Below are positions 1 through 6,387 of a DNA stretch of 9,745 bases, piece by piece. Both the position numbers and the translations under genes were made by a program. This stretch comes from Candidatus Gerdarchaeota archaeon (lineage in GTDB: Archaea; Asgardarchaeota; Heimdallarchaeia; JABLTI01), in the NCBI GenBank assembly GCA_016840945.1, contig JAEORJ010000039.1, forward strand, positions 1 to 9,745, in the 5' to 3' direction. The notes below the pieces were generated by a model. The model did no database searches and had not been told where the DNA came from. It saw nothing but the letters and a program-made list of their open reading frames with translations. Position 1 is the first letter of the stretch. Every line of letters starts with the position of its first letter.

Positions 1-411
1 AAAGTTTTAGCAATAGGTGGAGCTTTTAGTATGCTCTATCAAAAAATCGATGAGCTATTAGAGCAATTGATCAATGAGAAAAAATTCAATCCTCCACAAT
101 TAACGATTACCCCGGAAAAAGCTGCAAAATATGCCAAATTCAGTAATCCCTATGCAGAAGCAAAAGCTCGAGCAGCACTTGAGATAGCTGAAAAAGTTGC
201 TAAGATAAATTCAGAAGGTTGTTTTAAAATAGATGAACGTCTTGATTATATTCCTCAGGTTGCAACAGGACATGAAATGATGTTTGCTGCAGCAAAATTG
301 GTCGAAGAAGCAAGAGAAATAGAAAAAGCACAAAATAAAGTTAGAAGACAACCACATCATTATAAAGGTGAAGTTCAAGAGAAATTTCTACTTACAGAAA
401 AACCTGAGTAG
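1..411 (+). CDS. C-terminal fragment of an unrecognised, mostly helical soluble protein
   Basis: The reading frame is open from the first base of the window, so this is most likely the 3' part of a longer gene. The first residues (KVLAIGGAF) look like a strand followed by a glycine turn, as in ordinary coding sequence. A start at the ATG at 31 is the alternative: a GGAG lies 8 nt upstream of it (19-22), which would give a 126-residue protein. The rest is predicted helical, rich in Ala, Glu and Lys, with a short Pro stretch (NPPQLTITPEKA) and a segment reading YIPQVATGHEMMFAAAKL. It has no membrane segment, signal peptide or cysteine cluster, and I cannot place it in a family. The stop at 409-411 lies 28 nt before the next gene, so the two are probably co-transcribed. 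Confidence 0.6.
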   Translation, partial: KVLAIGGAFSMLYQKIDELLEQLINEKKFNPPQLTITPEKAAKYAKFSNPYAEAKARAALEIAEKVAKINSEGCFKIDERLDYIPQVATGHEMMFAAAKLVEEAREIEKAQNKVRRQPHHYKGEVQEKFLLTEKPE

Positions 412-439
412 AAACAGTCAATATAGAGATGATAAATAG

Positions 440-1096
440 ATGCCTCTGTTATTTGATGAATTATTTACCTGCCCATATTGTGAAGCTATTTTTCAATCTA
501 AAGTATTAGGAAGTTATAATACCTTTGGACCTAGATATAGTGACTTATATATTGCTAGCCAAGAAGAACCACAACCAATACTATTTCAAAACAATATTTG
601 CCCAAAATGTGGTTTTTCAGCTTTCACAGTTGATATTAGGGTATTTGATATAAATCTAGATTTTGTAAAAAAAGCAATAGCAAAAGTAGAAGCTTTTACT
701 AAGAAAGAAGTGACTAATTTCAACGCAGGTGATGGTTTCTTAGAAATAGCTGAATATTTATCAAATACTTCACTCGAAACAAAAATTTTTGCTGTTTTAC
801 AAGCAACCTATGCTTATCGCGAATTAAAAGATGGTAACCTAGAAAAAACTCGAAAATATTTATTGGAATTATTAGAAGAAATACTCGTTCAAGGTTCCTA
901 TAAAGAAAATCCTAAGGAATTATATTTATATTTAGCAGGTGAAATTAACAGATTACTAAAAAATGAAAAAGAGTCTTTAAAGTACTTCAAAGAAGCAATA
1001 ACAAAAGCCCCTAAAAATTCGTTTGTTTCGAGATTGACCCAATATCAATTATCAACACCAAGTGAAATAATACCAAAAGAAATCTTTGGTCGTTAA
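440..1096 (+). CDS. DUF2225 family zinc-binding protein with C-terminal TPR-like region
   Basis: This 218-residue protein has the DUF2225 layout: an N-terminal CPYC pair (C11/C14), about 40 residues with aromatic and Tyr-rich segments, then a second pair in CPKCGFSAF (C54/C57). The four cysteines should bind one zinc ion. The second half is helical. Residues about 161-193 (LYLYLAGEINRLLKN..., ...YFKEAITKAPKN) read as a tetratricopeptide repeat, and residues 115-145 probably form another, so the protein may bind a partner through this part. The molecular role of DUF2225 proteins is not established. The start is supported by GAGATGAT (426-433), a one-mismatch match to the archaeal Shine-Dalgarno sequence, 6 nt before ATG. 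There is no signal peptide, so a cytoplasmic location is expected. It follows the upstream gene by 28 nt and probably shares its operon. Confidence 0.85.
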   Translation: MPLLFDELFTCPYCEAIFQSKVLGSYNTFGPRYSDLYIASQEEPQPILFQNNICPKCGFSAFTVDIRVFDINLDFVKKAIAKVEAFTKKEVTNFNAGDGFLEIAEYLSNTSLETKIFAVLQATYAYRELKDGNLEKTRKYLLELLEEILVQGSYKENPKELYLYLAGEINRLLKNEKESLKYFKEAITKAPKNSFVSRLTQYQLSTPSEIIPKEIFGR

Positions 1097-1245
1097 AAAA
1101 CTTAAAAATGACTAGTAAATATTTTATCGGAATATACCTACAAAATAATACTTTTAAAGTAGAAGGATGCTTGATAATTGCTAAAAAAAAGAATCACAAT
1201 TTAGTAAAATAAGATAAAAAAACTAGGTGAACTGGTGAAAAATTA

Positions 1246-1842
1246 GTGAGTGAAGAAAATAGATCAGCCTTTTTCAAAGTACTGATAGTTGGTGATGGTG
1301 CAGTTGGAAAAACTAGTATTTGTACACATATTACTACACAAGAATTTTTTGCTGACTACCGTTTAACAGTTGGTTGTGATTTCTTCATAAAAAAGATTTA
1401 TATCAATAATATTAGTGTCACTTTGCAAATCTTTGATATTGGCGGACAAGATCATTTTGCTCGTATGCGTGCAGCTTTTGCAGGTGGTGCTAAAGGAATT
1501 TTCTTGGCTTTCGATACAACTCGTCGTGATAGTTTCTATAATTTAGAAACCTGGTTTAACTCTATTAAAGATGAGCTTGATCCTTATGCTCCAAAAATCC
1601 TTATCTCTACCAAGTCTGATTTAAATCTTGAAACAGAGGTTTGGAAAGATGATATCGATACTCTAAAGTTGTCTTTAGACATTGACGCTTATTTTGATAC
1701 TTCCTCTTTAACTGGTGAAGGTGTTGCTGAAGCTTTTGAAACTATGGCACTCTTATTACTTGCCAGGTATAGAGAAGATGAATATTCTAAATCTGCTCAA
1801 AGAATCAAATTTCTTGAAGGTTTTTATAGAAGTAGTGACTAA
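1246..1842 (+). CDS. Ras/Rab-like small GTPase (Asgard type, GGQ switch II)
   Basis: This is a complete 198-residue Ras-superfamily GTPase. The P-loop is GDGAVGKTS (16-24), and the switch I Thr is T41 in a Rab-like TVGCDFF. G3 is DIGGQ (64-68), which keeps the Gln equivalent to Ras Q61. G4 is TKSD (122-125) instead of the usual NKxD, and G5 is TSSL (152-155) followed by TGEG. GGQ together with TKxD recalls the eukaryotic Tem1/Spg1 group and differs from classical Rab DTAGQ/NKxD. It should bind and slowly hydrolyse GTP as a molecular switch; the partner is unknown. The C-terminus (EGFYRSSD) has no cysteine, so prenylation as in eukaryotic Rab or Ras is not possible. The GTG start is supported by GGTGA (1234-1238) 7 nt upstream, with a second GGTGA at 1226-1230. 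A gene for an ArsC-like protein follows 35 nt after its stop. Confidence 0.93.
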   Translation: MSEENRSAFFKVLIVGDGAVGKTSICTHITTQEFFADYRLTVGCDFFIKKIYINNISVTLQIFDIGGQDHFARMRAAFAGGAKGIFLAFDTTRRDSFYNLETWFNSIKDELDPYAPKILISTKSDLNLETEVWKDDIDTLKLSLDIDAYFDTSSLTGEGVAEAFETMALLLLARYREDEYSKSAQRIKFLEGFYRSSD

Positions 1843-1877
1843 CTTATTACTAGTGTTTGATCTACTCTGTGATGACT

Positions 1878-2279
1878 ATGAAGAAAGTCTATTTCATTTG
1901 TATTGGTAATTCTAGCAGGAGTCAAATGGCTGAAGGTTTTGCTAGGCATCTTGGCAAAGATGTTCTTGAAGTTCAAAGTGCAGGAACCAAACCTGCTGAT
2001 AAAATTAGCTCTAATGCTGTTGAAGTTATGAAAGAAATAGGTATAGATATCTCTTCACAATATCCAAAGAAAATCGATTTTGAATATGCTAAAACAGCTG
2101 ATTTTGTTATTATCATGGGTTGCGGTGCTGAAAATATGTGCCCTGCTTGGTTTATTACAAAAAGTGAAAACTGGGATTTGGAAGATCCTAAAGGACAAAA
2201 TATTGAATTTTATAGAAAAGTTAGAGATGAAATTAAGGAACGAATACTTAATTTACTTTCAACCATTCAAACTGTTTAA
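1878..2279 (+). CDS. arsC: Arsenate reductase (thioredoxin-coupled type) / LMW protein tyrosine phosphatase fold
   Basis: This 133-residue protein has the low-molecular-weight phosphatase P-loop CIGNSSRSQMAEGF (8-21), with nucleophile C8 and R14. The general-acid region is WDLEDPKG (99-106, D103), and it ends in the RVRDEI-type helix typical of ArsC (here KVRDEIKERI). Beyond the P-loop it has a Cys pair in GCGAENMCP (C82 and C88), close to the C82/C89 redox pair of the Staphylococcus and Bacillus thioredoxin-coupled arsenate reductases. This favours ArsC over a plain tyrosine phosphatase. Such enzymes reduce arsenate to arsenite in the cytosol. No arsenite pump or ArsR-like regulator lies in the window, so the physiological substrate is open. 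I chose ATG 1878 because the family begins just before the first strand (MKKVYFIC); ATG 1872 and TTG 1857 are in frame. Its stop abuts the stop of the convergent HEAT gene. Confidence 0.87.
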   Translation: MKKVYFICIGNSSRSQMAEGFARHLGKDVLEVQSAGTKPADKISSNAVEVMKEIGIDISSQYPKKIDFEYAKTADFVIIMGCGAENMCPAWFITKSENWDLEDPKGQNIEFYRKVRDEIKERILNLLSTIQTV

Positions 2280-4700
2280 CTATAGACTTTTATTTTTAGT
2301 GTTTACTGAAATTAATTTTTCTTTTAAAATCCAATCAATAGTATTTTTTGCTTTGTTTTTTATTTGATTTAATTGACTATTATTGGTAAAAATAAGTACA
2401 TCTACTATTTCTCTTGCACGGAGAAAATCTGTTTTATCAAATAATCCCAGTAATTCATTAATAGCAAAAGAATTGTTTTTCTTAGCTAATATAACTAAAG
2501 CATCTTTGTATAGCTCTTCATCTACTGGATGTTCAATTAGTTCTTTTACCTCAGTTAAAGGTATGTCCGCTATTGTTAGCTTTAATGCTTCAATCGCACT
2601 CTCAACAATAGAGATACGTCTAAATTGTTCTCCTAACTCAGATAGCCATTCCTCATCATCTTCACTACTTTCATTATCCTCATTCGCTTCAGAATCAATT
2701 TCAGTCTGATCGTATATGGATGAGAATTGCTCTTCATCAAGGTAATCAATATTATCACTCAACTCCTCATCAAATTCAGTTAAATCCTCACGTAATTCTA
2801 ATTCTTTTGATTCTTCAAATGAGGAGGAGGATCGATTTAAACGTTTTATCCATTTAGAGATATCATTGTCAATCATATTATCAGCTGGTTCTAGTAAACT
2901 ATCTCTTACTTTTGCGGTAGTACCTATTCCTTCTTCTTCTTTATCTGTTGAAATAGATTCATCTAATTCCCATCGATCATCATAAGCAGCATCTATTTCA
3001 CCTGCTAGTTCAAGTATACCATCTTCAATCGCTTTAAAGATAGTTTTAATAAAGAACTCGATTGCGATATTTGAATTTAATTTACCAAGTGCAATTATTG
3101 CTTCCTTTTGAACACTCATAAAAGGATCATTTTGGGCTATATCAAATAATTTTTCCTCAATAGATGGATCAAGTATTCCTAGTTGTTTTATGCTATTGAC
3201 TGCTTGATATCTAATTTTTGGATCATAGTCATCAAGTGCTTTTAATAAGACTATTAGTCCTTTTTGTGATTTTATATTCCCTAAAGCATACAAAGCATTC
3301 CAATAGTAGATTTCATTGAAATCTGTATTGAACCATTTCAATATATCAAGTTCAAATGTTTGATTTAAACTGATAATTAATTCATTATCAAAATCATCTA
3401 CATAGTCAATGTCTGATATAGTCTTGTCATCACTATGTTCAGTGAAAATTCTCTTCTTAAGATCAATTTCTTGATCAATTAAATCAATAATATGTTTTAC
3501 TGATGATTCATTACTAATTTGCCCTAAACAGCTTATGATTTCGAATTTTTGTTCTATAGTTAATTTTTCTTTTTTAAGAAGATCTATAACTGGTTCTTCA
3601 AATTCAATCAATTTAAAATTACGAATTATTCTTAATGCTAAAACAAAATCTTCATTATGAGTTGATAAACTAATTTTAACAAAAGAACTCAAATAATTGA
3701 TTATATTTTCATTTGGAAATCCTTTTAGTAATTGCCAGGTGTTTATAATATTTGTACGAATTTCTCGTTTTATAGAGTATGGATCATAATTATGATAAAT
3801 ATCGTCAACCGCAATTTTAACTGCATAAAGTGCTTTTATTAAATCAATTGATAGATCATTTCCTAACATATCAAGCATTTTTCTGACAGTTTTTTCCAAT
3901 TCAATTTCTGCAATCAAGTCTATATCATAAGCGAATATCGTTGAAATAACTTCAACAAATTTGATGGTAATAGGTTGAATAAAATCATCATTTGAAGTCA
4001 AAAATAAAGAAGGTTTAATACCTGCCCAACATAATTCTCGTGCTAAGTAAATTGCTTTGGTATAAGGTGTAGTAAAATCGAATTCTTTATTCCTATACAA
4101 CCAGAGAGCTGCTAAAGGGTTGCCTTTTCTTGCAAGTATTTTAGCAATAGCTGCTTGTTGTATGAAATTATTTTTTAAGGTCATAAATTTATTACTTAAT
4201 GCTTCAACTATTTTTTTATCACTCATTAAACCTAATGCAAAATAAGCATCTTCAAATAAAATATCGTAATTGGACATTCCTTCAATTTTATCATAGAATT
4301 CTTCTTTGTCAAGATGACCTGCTGTAAATAACCCAATCCTTCGTTCTTCTGCAATTTCTGAATCAAGTAATTTTTCTATTTTATCATTTAAAAGTTCATT
4401 ATATCCTGTTAAATTAACTTTGGTGAATTTTTCTATCATAGAATTAGATAACGCAATAGATTGACCGATTATATTAGATAATGATAAAATGTCAATTATC
4501 ATATGTATATCCATTTTCTTAACAATTTCATCTATAATGCATTCAGCTTCATAGGGAGTAAATTTATAGTAATTCTCAGTTAAGATTTGCCAGTTTACTC
4601 TATCATAAGATAAGAGATATTTCTCAACTGCTTTTGAGTAATTATCTGATGTTAGTGCAAGTAAGACTTCTTGAGAATATTTATCCAAATTATAATTCAC
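2280..4700 (-). CDS. Large HEAT-repeat scaffold protein with acidic linker
   Basis: The product is about 806 residues and almost wholly helical. The clearest HEAT repeats are at residues 465-545 (for example YWNALYALGNIKSQKGLIVLLKAL, given here to show the pattern in two parts: NALYALGNI and GLIVLLKALDDYDPKIRYQA). More degenerate helical pairs cover residues 100-410. Residues about 565-690 form a low-complexity, very acidic Asp/Glu/Ser stretch, followed by a last helical module (690-795). HEAT proteins serve as protein-binding scaffolds; the partner here is unknown. There is no signal peptide or membrane helix, so the protein is cytoplasmic. The start is uncertain. GTG at 4700 gives the longest form, but GGTGA overlapping that codon (4701-4697) lies 8 nt before an in-frame TTG at 4688, which may be the real start (MDKYSQEV). 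The gene is divergent from the calcium-repeat membrane protein and ends exactly against arsC. Confidence 0.85.
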   Translation of the reverse strand: MNYNLDKYSQEVLLALTSDNYSKAVEKYLLSYDRVNWQILTENYYKFTPYEAECIIDEIVKKMDIHMIIDILSLSNIIGQSIALSNSMIEKFTKVNLTGYNELLNDKIEKLLDSEIAEERRIGLFTAGHLDKEEFYDKIEGMSNYDILFEDAYFALGLMSDKKIVEALSNKFMTLKNNFIQQAAIAKILARKGNPLAALWLYRNKEFDFTTPYTKAIYLARELCWAGIKPSLFLTSNDDFIQPITIKFVEVISTIFAYDIDLIAEIELEKTVRKMLDMLGNDLSIDLIKALYAVKIAVDDIYHNYDPYSIKREIRTNIINTWQLLKGFPNENIINYLSSFVKISLSTHNEDFVLALRIIRNFKLIEFEEPVIDLLKKEKLTIEQKFEIISCLGQISNESSVKHIIDLIDQEIDLKKRIFTEHSDDKTISDIDYVDDFDNELIISLNQTFELDILKWFNTDFNEIYYWNALYALGNIKSQKGLIVLLKALDDYDPKIRYQAVNSIKQLGILDPSIEEKLFDIAQNDPFMSVQKEAIIALGKLNSNIAIEFFIKTIFKAIEDGILELAGEIDAAYDDRWELDESISTDKEEEGIGTTAKVRDSLLEPADNMIDNDISKWIKRLNRSSSSFEESKELELREDLTEFDEELSDNIDYLDEEQFSSIYDQTEIDSEANEDNESSEDDEEWLSELGEQFRRISIVESAIEALKLTIADIPLTEVKELIEHPVDEELYKDALVILAKKNNSFAINELLGLFDKTDFLRAREIVDVLIFTNNSQLNQIKNKAKNTIDWILKEKLISVNTKNKSL
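2631..3008 (-). other. Acidic low-complexity linker inside the HEAT-repeat protein
   Basis: Residues about 565-690 of the HEAT protein are dominated by Asp, Glu and Ser, for example YLDEEQFSS and NEDNESSEDDEEW. They include a short basic island (KWIKRLNRSSSSF, about 616-628). The segment is probably disordered and separates two helical modules. A basic or metal-ion ligand is possible but is only inference. Confidence 0.65.
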
Positions 4701-4717
4701 CAGGTGTTTTAATCAAT

Positions 4718-4756
4718 CTATTTTTGTTGTTGTACAAGCTATCAATACAAAAATAG
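4718..4756. repeat. Perfect 10-bp inverted repeat upstream of the HEAT gene
   Basis: CTATTTTTGT (4718-4727) is exactly complementary to ACAAAAATAG (4747-4756) across 19 nt. The spacer contains the 8-nt palindrome TTGTACAA (4730-4737). It lies 18 nt upstream of the GTG start of the - strand HEAT gene, where an operator or a leader hairpin would sit. Only the sequence match is observed; function is inferred. Confidence 0.5.
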
Positions 4757-4880
4757 TATTTGGATTCGTTGCGGTCAAGATTCGTTTTAAAATCTTTGGA
4801 TAGACCAAACATTAGCTTTTGTTACCATAAAGAAAGTAGAAGTAAACATAGAAAAAATAAGTAATTTCTGATTTGAGGTA

Positions 4881-4904
4881 AACTTTAATAGTAATCTTAA
4901 AGTT
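4881..4904. repeat. Perfect 8-bp inverted repeat in the divergent intergenic region
   Basis: AACTTTAA (4881-4888) pairs exactly with TTAAAGTT (4897-4904) across an 8-nt spacer, a symmetric arrangement typical of a dimeric regulator site. The 9-nt direct repeat TTAATAGTA (4885-4893 and 4903-4911, 18 bp apart) overlaps it. It lies about 70-90 nt upstream of the calcium-repeat membrane protein gene. The all-A/T composition makes chance matches easier. Confidence 0.4.
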
Positions 4905-4924
4905 AATAGTACAATACTTTGGGG

Positions 4925-4931
4925 TATTTAA
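4925..4931 (+). promoter_or_regulatory. Possible archaeal TATA box for the calcium-repeat membrane protein gene
   Basis: TATTTAA preceded by TTTGGGG fits a weak TATA element. With the usual archaeal spacing of about 26 bp it would place transcription start near 4954, some 20-30 nt before the start codon. In AT-rich DNA such matches are common, so this is tentative. Confidence 0.25.
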
Positions 4932-4942
4932 TCATGAATTAT

Positions 4943-4965
4943 TAACTTCTACAGCCAAGAAGTTA
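4943..4965. repeat. Perfect 8-bp inverted repeat just before the membrane sensor-like gene
   Basis: TAACTTCT (4943-4950) is complementary to AGAAGTTA (4958-4965) with the 7-nt loop ACAGCCA. It ends 8 nt before the ATG at 4974 and would straddle the predicted transcription start. It could therefore be an operator, or an RNA hairpin that affects translation. Confidence 0.45.
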
Positions 4966-4973
4966 GTTTTGGG

Positions 4974-6299
4974 ATGAACAAAATGAATTTAATTAGCCAA
5001 AAAAATAGGTTTGGTAGTAAATCAAACTTATTATCATATATCTTTCTAACTGTTTTGTTAACAGCTTTAACACTTATGATGTCTTTAAATGCTAATCTTG
5101 CAAAGGAAAATTCAAATCCATTACCGAAAATTGATCCATCAATAATGACTTATAACCCAGCTTCTCATATAGATACCAATTATCAGATACCAGTGTTTGA
5201 TCCATTTAAGTTCACACAATCAAGTGAAATTGATTCGGATTCAGATGGTCTTTCTGATAGAGATGAAATAAAATATGGTACTAATCCTTACTTAAGAGAC
5301 TCAGACTTTGACAAACTCATAGATGGTGCGGAAGTATATATCTTTAAGACAATTCCAAATCTTCCCGATTCTGATCGGGATTACATTATCGATTCATTAG
5401 AAATCTTTTGTTTTCATACTAATCCAATGGATTCTGATATGGACAATGATGGTTTAGTTGATGGATTGGCAGTCTATCGATTTAAAACTAATCCTTATCT
5501 ACCTGATACAGATTATGACTTGTTAAATGATTTTGATGAAATACGAATTTTTAGGACTGATGTTTTACATCATGACAGCGATCAAGATGGGATTCAAGAT
5601 GGTTTAGAAGTGCATGTTTATCAAACCAATCCTCTCTCGAATGACACAGATAACGACCATTTATCAGATTTTTGGGAAATTACTAATGGTCATAATCCTC
5701 TTAAAAAAGATAATTGGTCCTATTTTGCTGGAGTATATATTGCACCAGGTTTTTCTGTTATTGTTATTTTAATTAGTCTTTTTGCATCATTGGATACAAA
5801 ATTGATTCAACCTTTGGAATTTAAATATCCAATACAAAAACCACATAATCTAAAAATTACTCAAACACACCTGCTTCAACTCTTGGCAAAGGTACCTAAT
5901 AATCAAACACTTAATATTGAGGAGTTGTCTAACCTAACAGGAGAATCTGTTAAAACAATAAATCGATTATTATCTAGTGTTTTTAATGATAAAAATACTA
6001 ACGAAGAGCATTTTAAATTGGATGAGGTTACTATTCATTCTCATACTGGTAAAACATACTTTGAATATCGTTGTTTCTATTGTAGCAATCCTATTGATTA
6101 CACATTAGCTTATTGCCCATTCTGTGATGAGGATATAGTTCGTTGTAGAGAATGTAAAAAACCAATAAACAACGATGATTACTATGCAACATTAGCAATA
6201 TACGAAACCTTTGGTGAACCAAATAATGTTACAGGTTTTATTGAAATAGAGCTCATTTGCGAATCTTGTTTATTGAAAAAGAGATATAATTTAATTTAG
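4974..6299 (+). CDS. Transmembrane protein: calcium-binding TSP3-like repeats outside, HTH plus zinc ribbons inside
   Basis: This 441-residue protein begins with a signal anchor (hydrophobic about 19-39). Seven repeats of the form DxDxDGLxDxxE follow, starting at residues 87, 109, 132, 155, 178, 201 and 224, a period of 22-23 residues, most with a TNP- or P-containing turn between them. These match the calcium-binding thrombospondin type 3-like repeats common on archaeal surfaces. A second membrane helix spans about 252-273 and is followed by a Lys-containing stretch, which puts the rest in the cytoplasm. Residues about 292-340 (LLQLLAKVP, IEELSNLTGESVKTINRLL) resemble a winged-helix/HTH. Residues 367-432 hold four CxxC pairs (C367/370, C381/384, C391/394, C429/432) for about two zinc ions. 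An outside calcium state coupled to an inside HTH/zinc module is inference. A second ATG at 4983, preceded by GGATGA at 5 nt, may be the real start. Confidence 0.85.
   Translation: MNKMNLISQKNRFGSKSNLLSYIFLTVLLTALTLMMSLNANLAKENSNPLPKIDPSIMTYNPASHIDTNYQIPVFDPFKFTQSSEIDSDSDGLSDRDEIKYGTNPYLRDSDFDKLIDGAEVYIFKTIPNLPDSDRDYIIDSLEIFCFHTNPMDSDMDNDGLVDGLAVYRFKTNPYLPDTDYDLLNDFDEIRIFRTDVLHHDSDQDGIQDGLEVHVYQTNPLSNDTDNDHLSDFWEITNGHNPLKKDNWSYFAGVYIAPGFSVIVILISLFASLDTKLIQPLEFKYPIQKPHNLKITQTHLLQLLAKVPNNQTLNIEELSNLTGESVKTINRLLSSVFNDKNTNEEHFKLDEVTIHSHTGKTYFEYRCFYCSNPIDYTLAYCPFCDEDIVRCRECKKPINNDDYYATLAIYETFGEPNNVTGFIEIELICESCLLKKRYNLI
5232..5678 (+). repeat. Seven tandem 69-bp (23-residue) calcium-binding repeats in coding sequence
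   Basis: The repeats encode residues 87-235 of the membrane protein. Repeats 1, 4 and 6 have a full DxDxDGLxD or DxDxDGIxD loop. Repeats 2, 3, 5 and 7 keep the Asp ladder but lose the Gly (DKL, DYI, DLL, DHL), so their calcium affinity may be lower. The DNA copies have diverged, so this is an old internal duplication and not a recent tandem array. Confidence 0.8.
6072..6269 (+). other. Cytoplasmic tail with four CxxC pairs (double zinc ribbon or treble-clef-like)
   Basis: The sequence is CFYC-x10-CPFC-x6-CREC-x34-CESC, residues 367-432. The first two pairs are spaced as in a zinc ribbon, and the last two could form a second site. A cross-braced RING-like pairing cannot be excluded from spacing alone. 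Confidence 0.7.
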
Positions 6300-6333
6300 C
6301 TCTTTTTTCCTTTCTTTTTTATTTTTTTCTTTA
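6300..6333 (+). terminator. T-rich archaeal terminator after the calcium-repeat membrane protein gene
   Basis: A nearly pure pyrimidine tract begins right after the stop codon, with successive runs of T6, T6 and T7. Long T-tracts without a required hairpin are the usual archaeal termination signal. The next gene starts about 55 nt beyond it and so probably has its own promoter. Confidence 0.65.
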
Positions 6334-6387
6334 TTGTATGGATAATGTTAAAATAAGTTGATTATTATTTTTGATATGGTGTTTCTA

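Noticed and set aside
1097..1245. 149-nt gap before the GTPase gene, searched for a tRNA or small gene
   Set aside because: No cloverleaf or credible small frame was seen; only AT-rich sequence with TATA-like strings (for example near 1151-1159 and 1200-1209) too weak to call.
1715..1909. Small + strand frame bridging the GTPase and arsC genes
   Set aside because: It lies in another frame of two well-supported genes and has no recognisable content.
2080..2367. Hydrophobic + strand frame over the arsC end
   Set aside because: It is out of frame with arsC and antisense to the HEAT gene 3' end; its hydrophobicity comes from T-rich DNA.
2383..2709. Open frame of 108 codons on the + strand
   Set aside because: It is antisense to the HEAT gene across its Ser/Glu-rich linker. 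The predicted protein is a Ser-rich mirror of that composition and has no Shine-Dalgarno sequence.
2820..2832. GAGGAGGAGGATCG, a strong Shine-Dalgarno-like string
   Set aside because: On the coding strand it encodes the Ser run of the HEAT protein, and no credible + strand gene follows.
5232..5678. 69-bp periodicity considered as a CRISPR-like or satellite array
   Set aside because: The copies are diverged at DNA level, stay in frame and encode a known calcium-binding protein repeat.
5745..5756. PGF near the second membrane helix of the calcium-repeat protein, considered as a PGF-CTERM signal
   Set aside because: About 180 residues with four CxxC pairs follow the helix, so it is not a C-terminal sorting signal.
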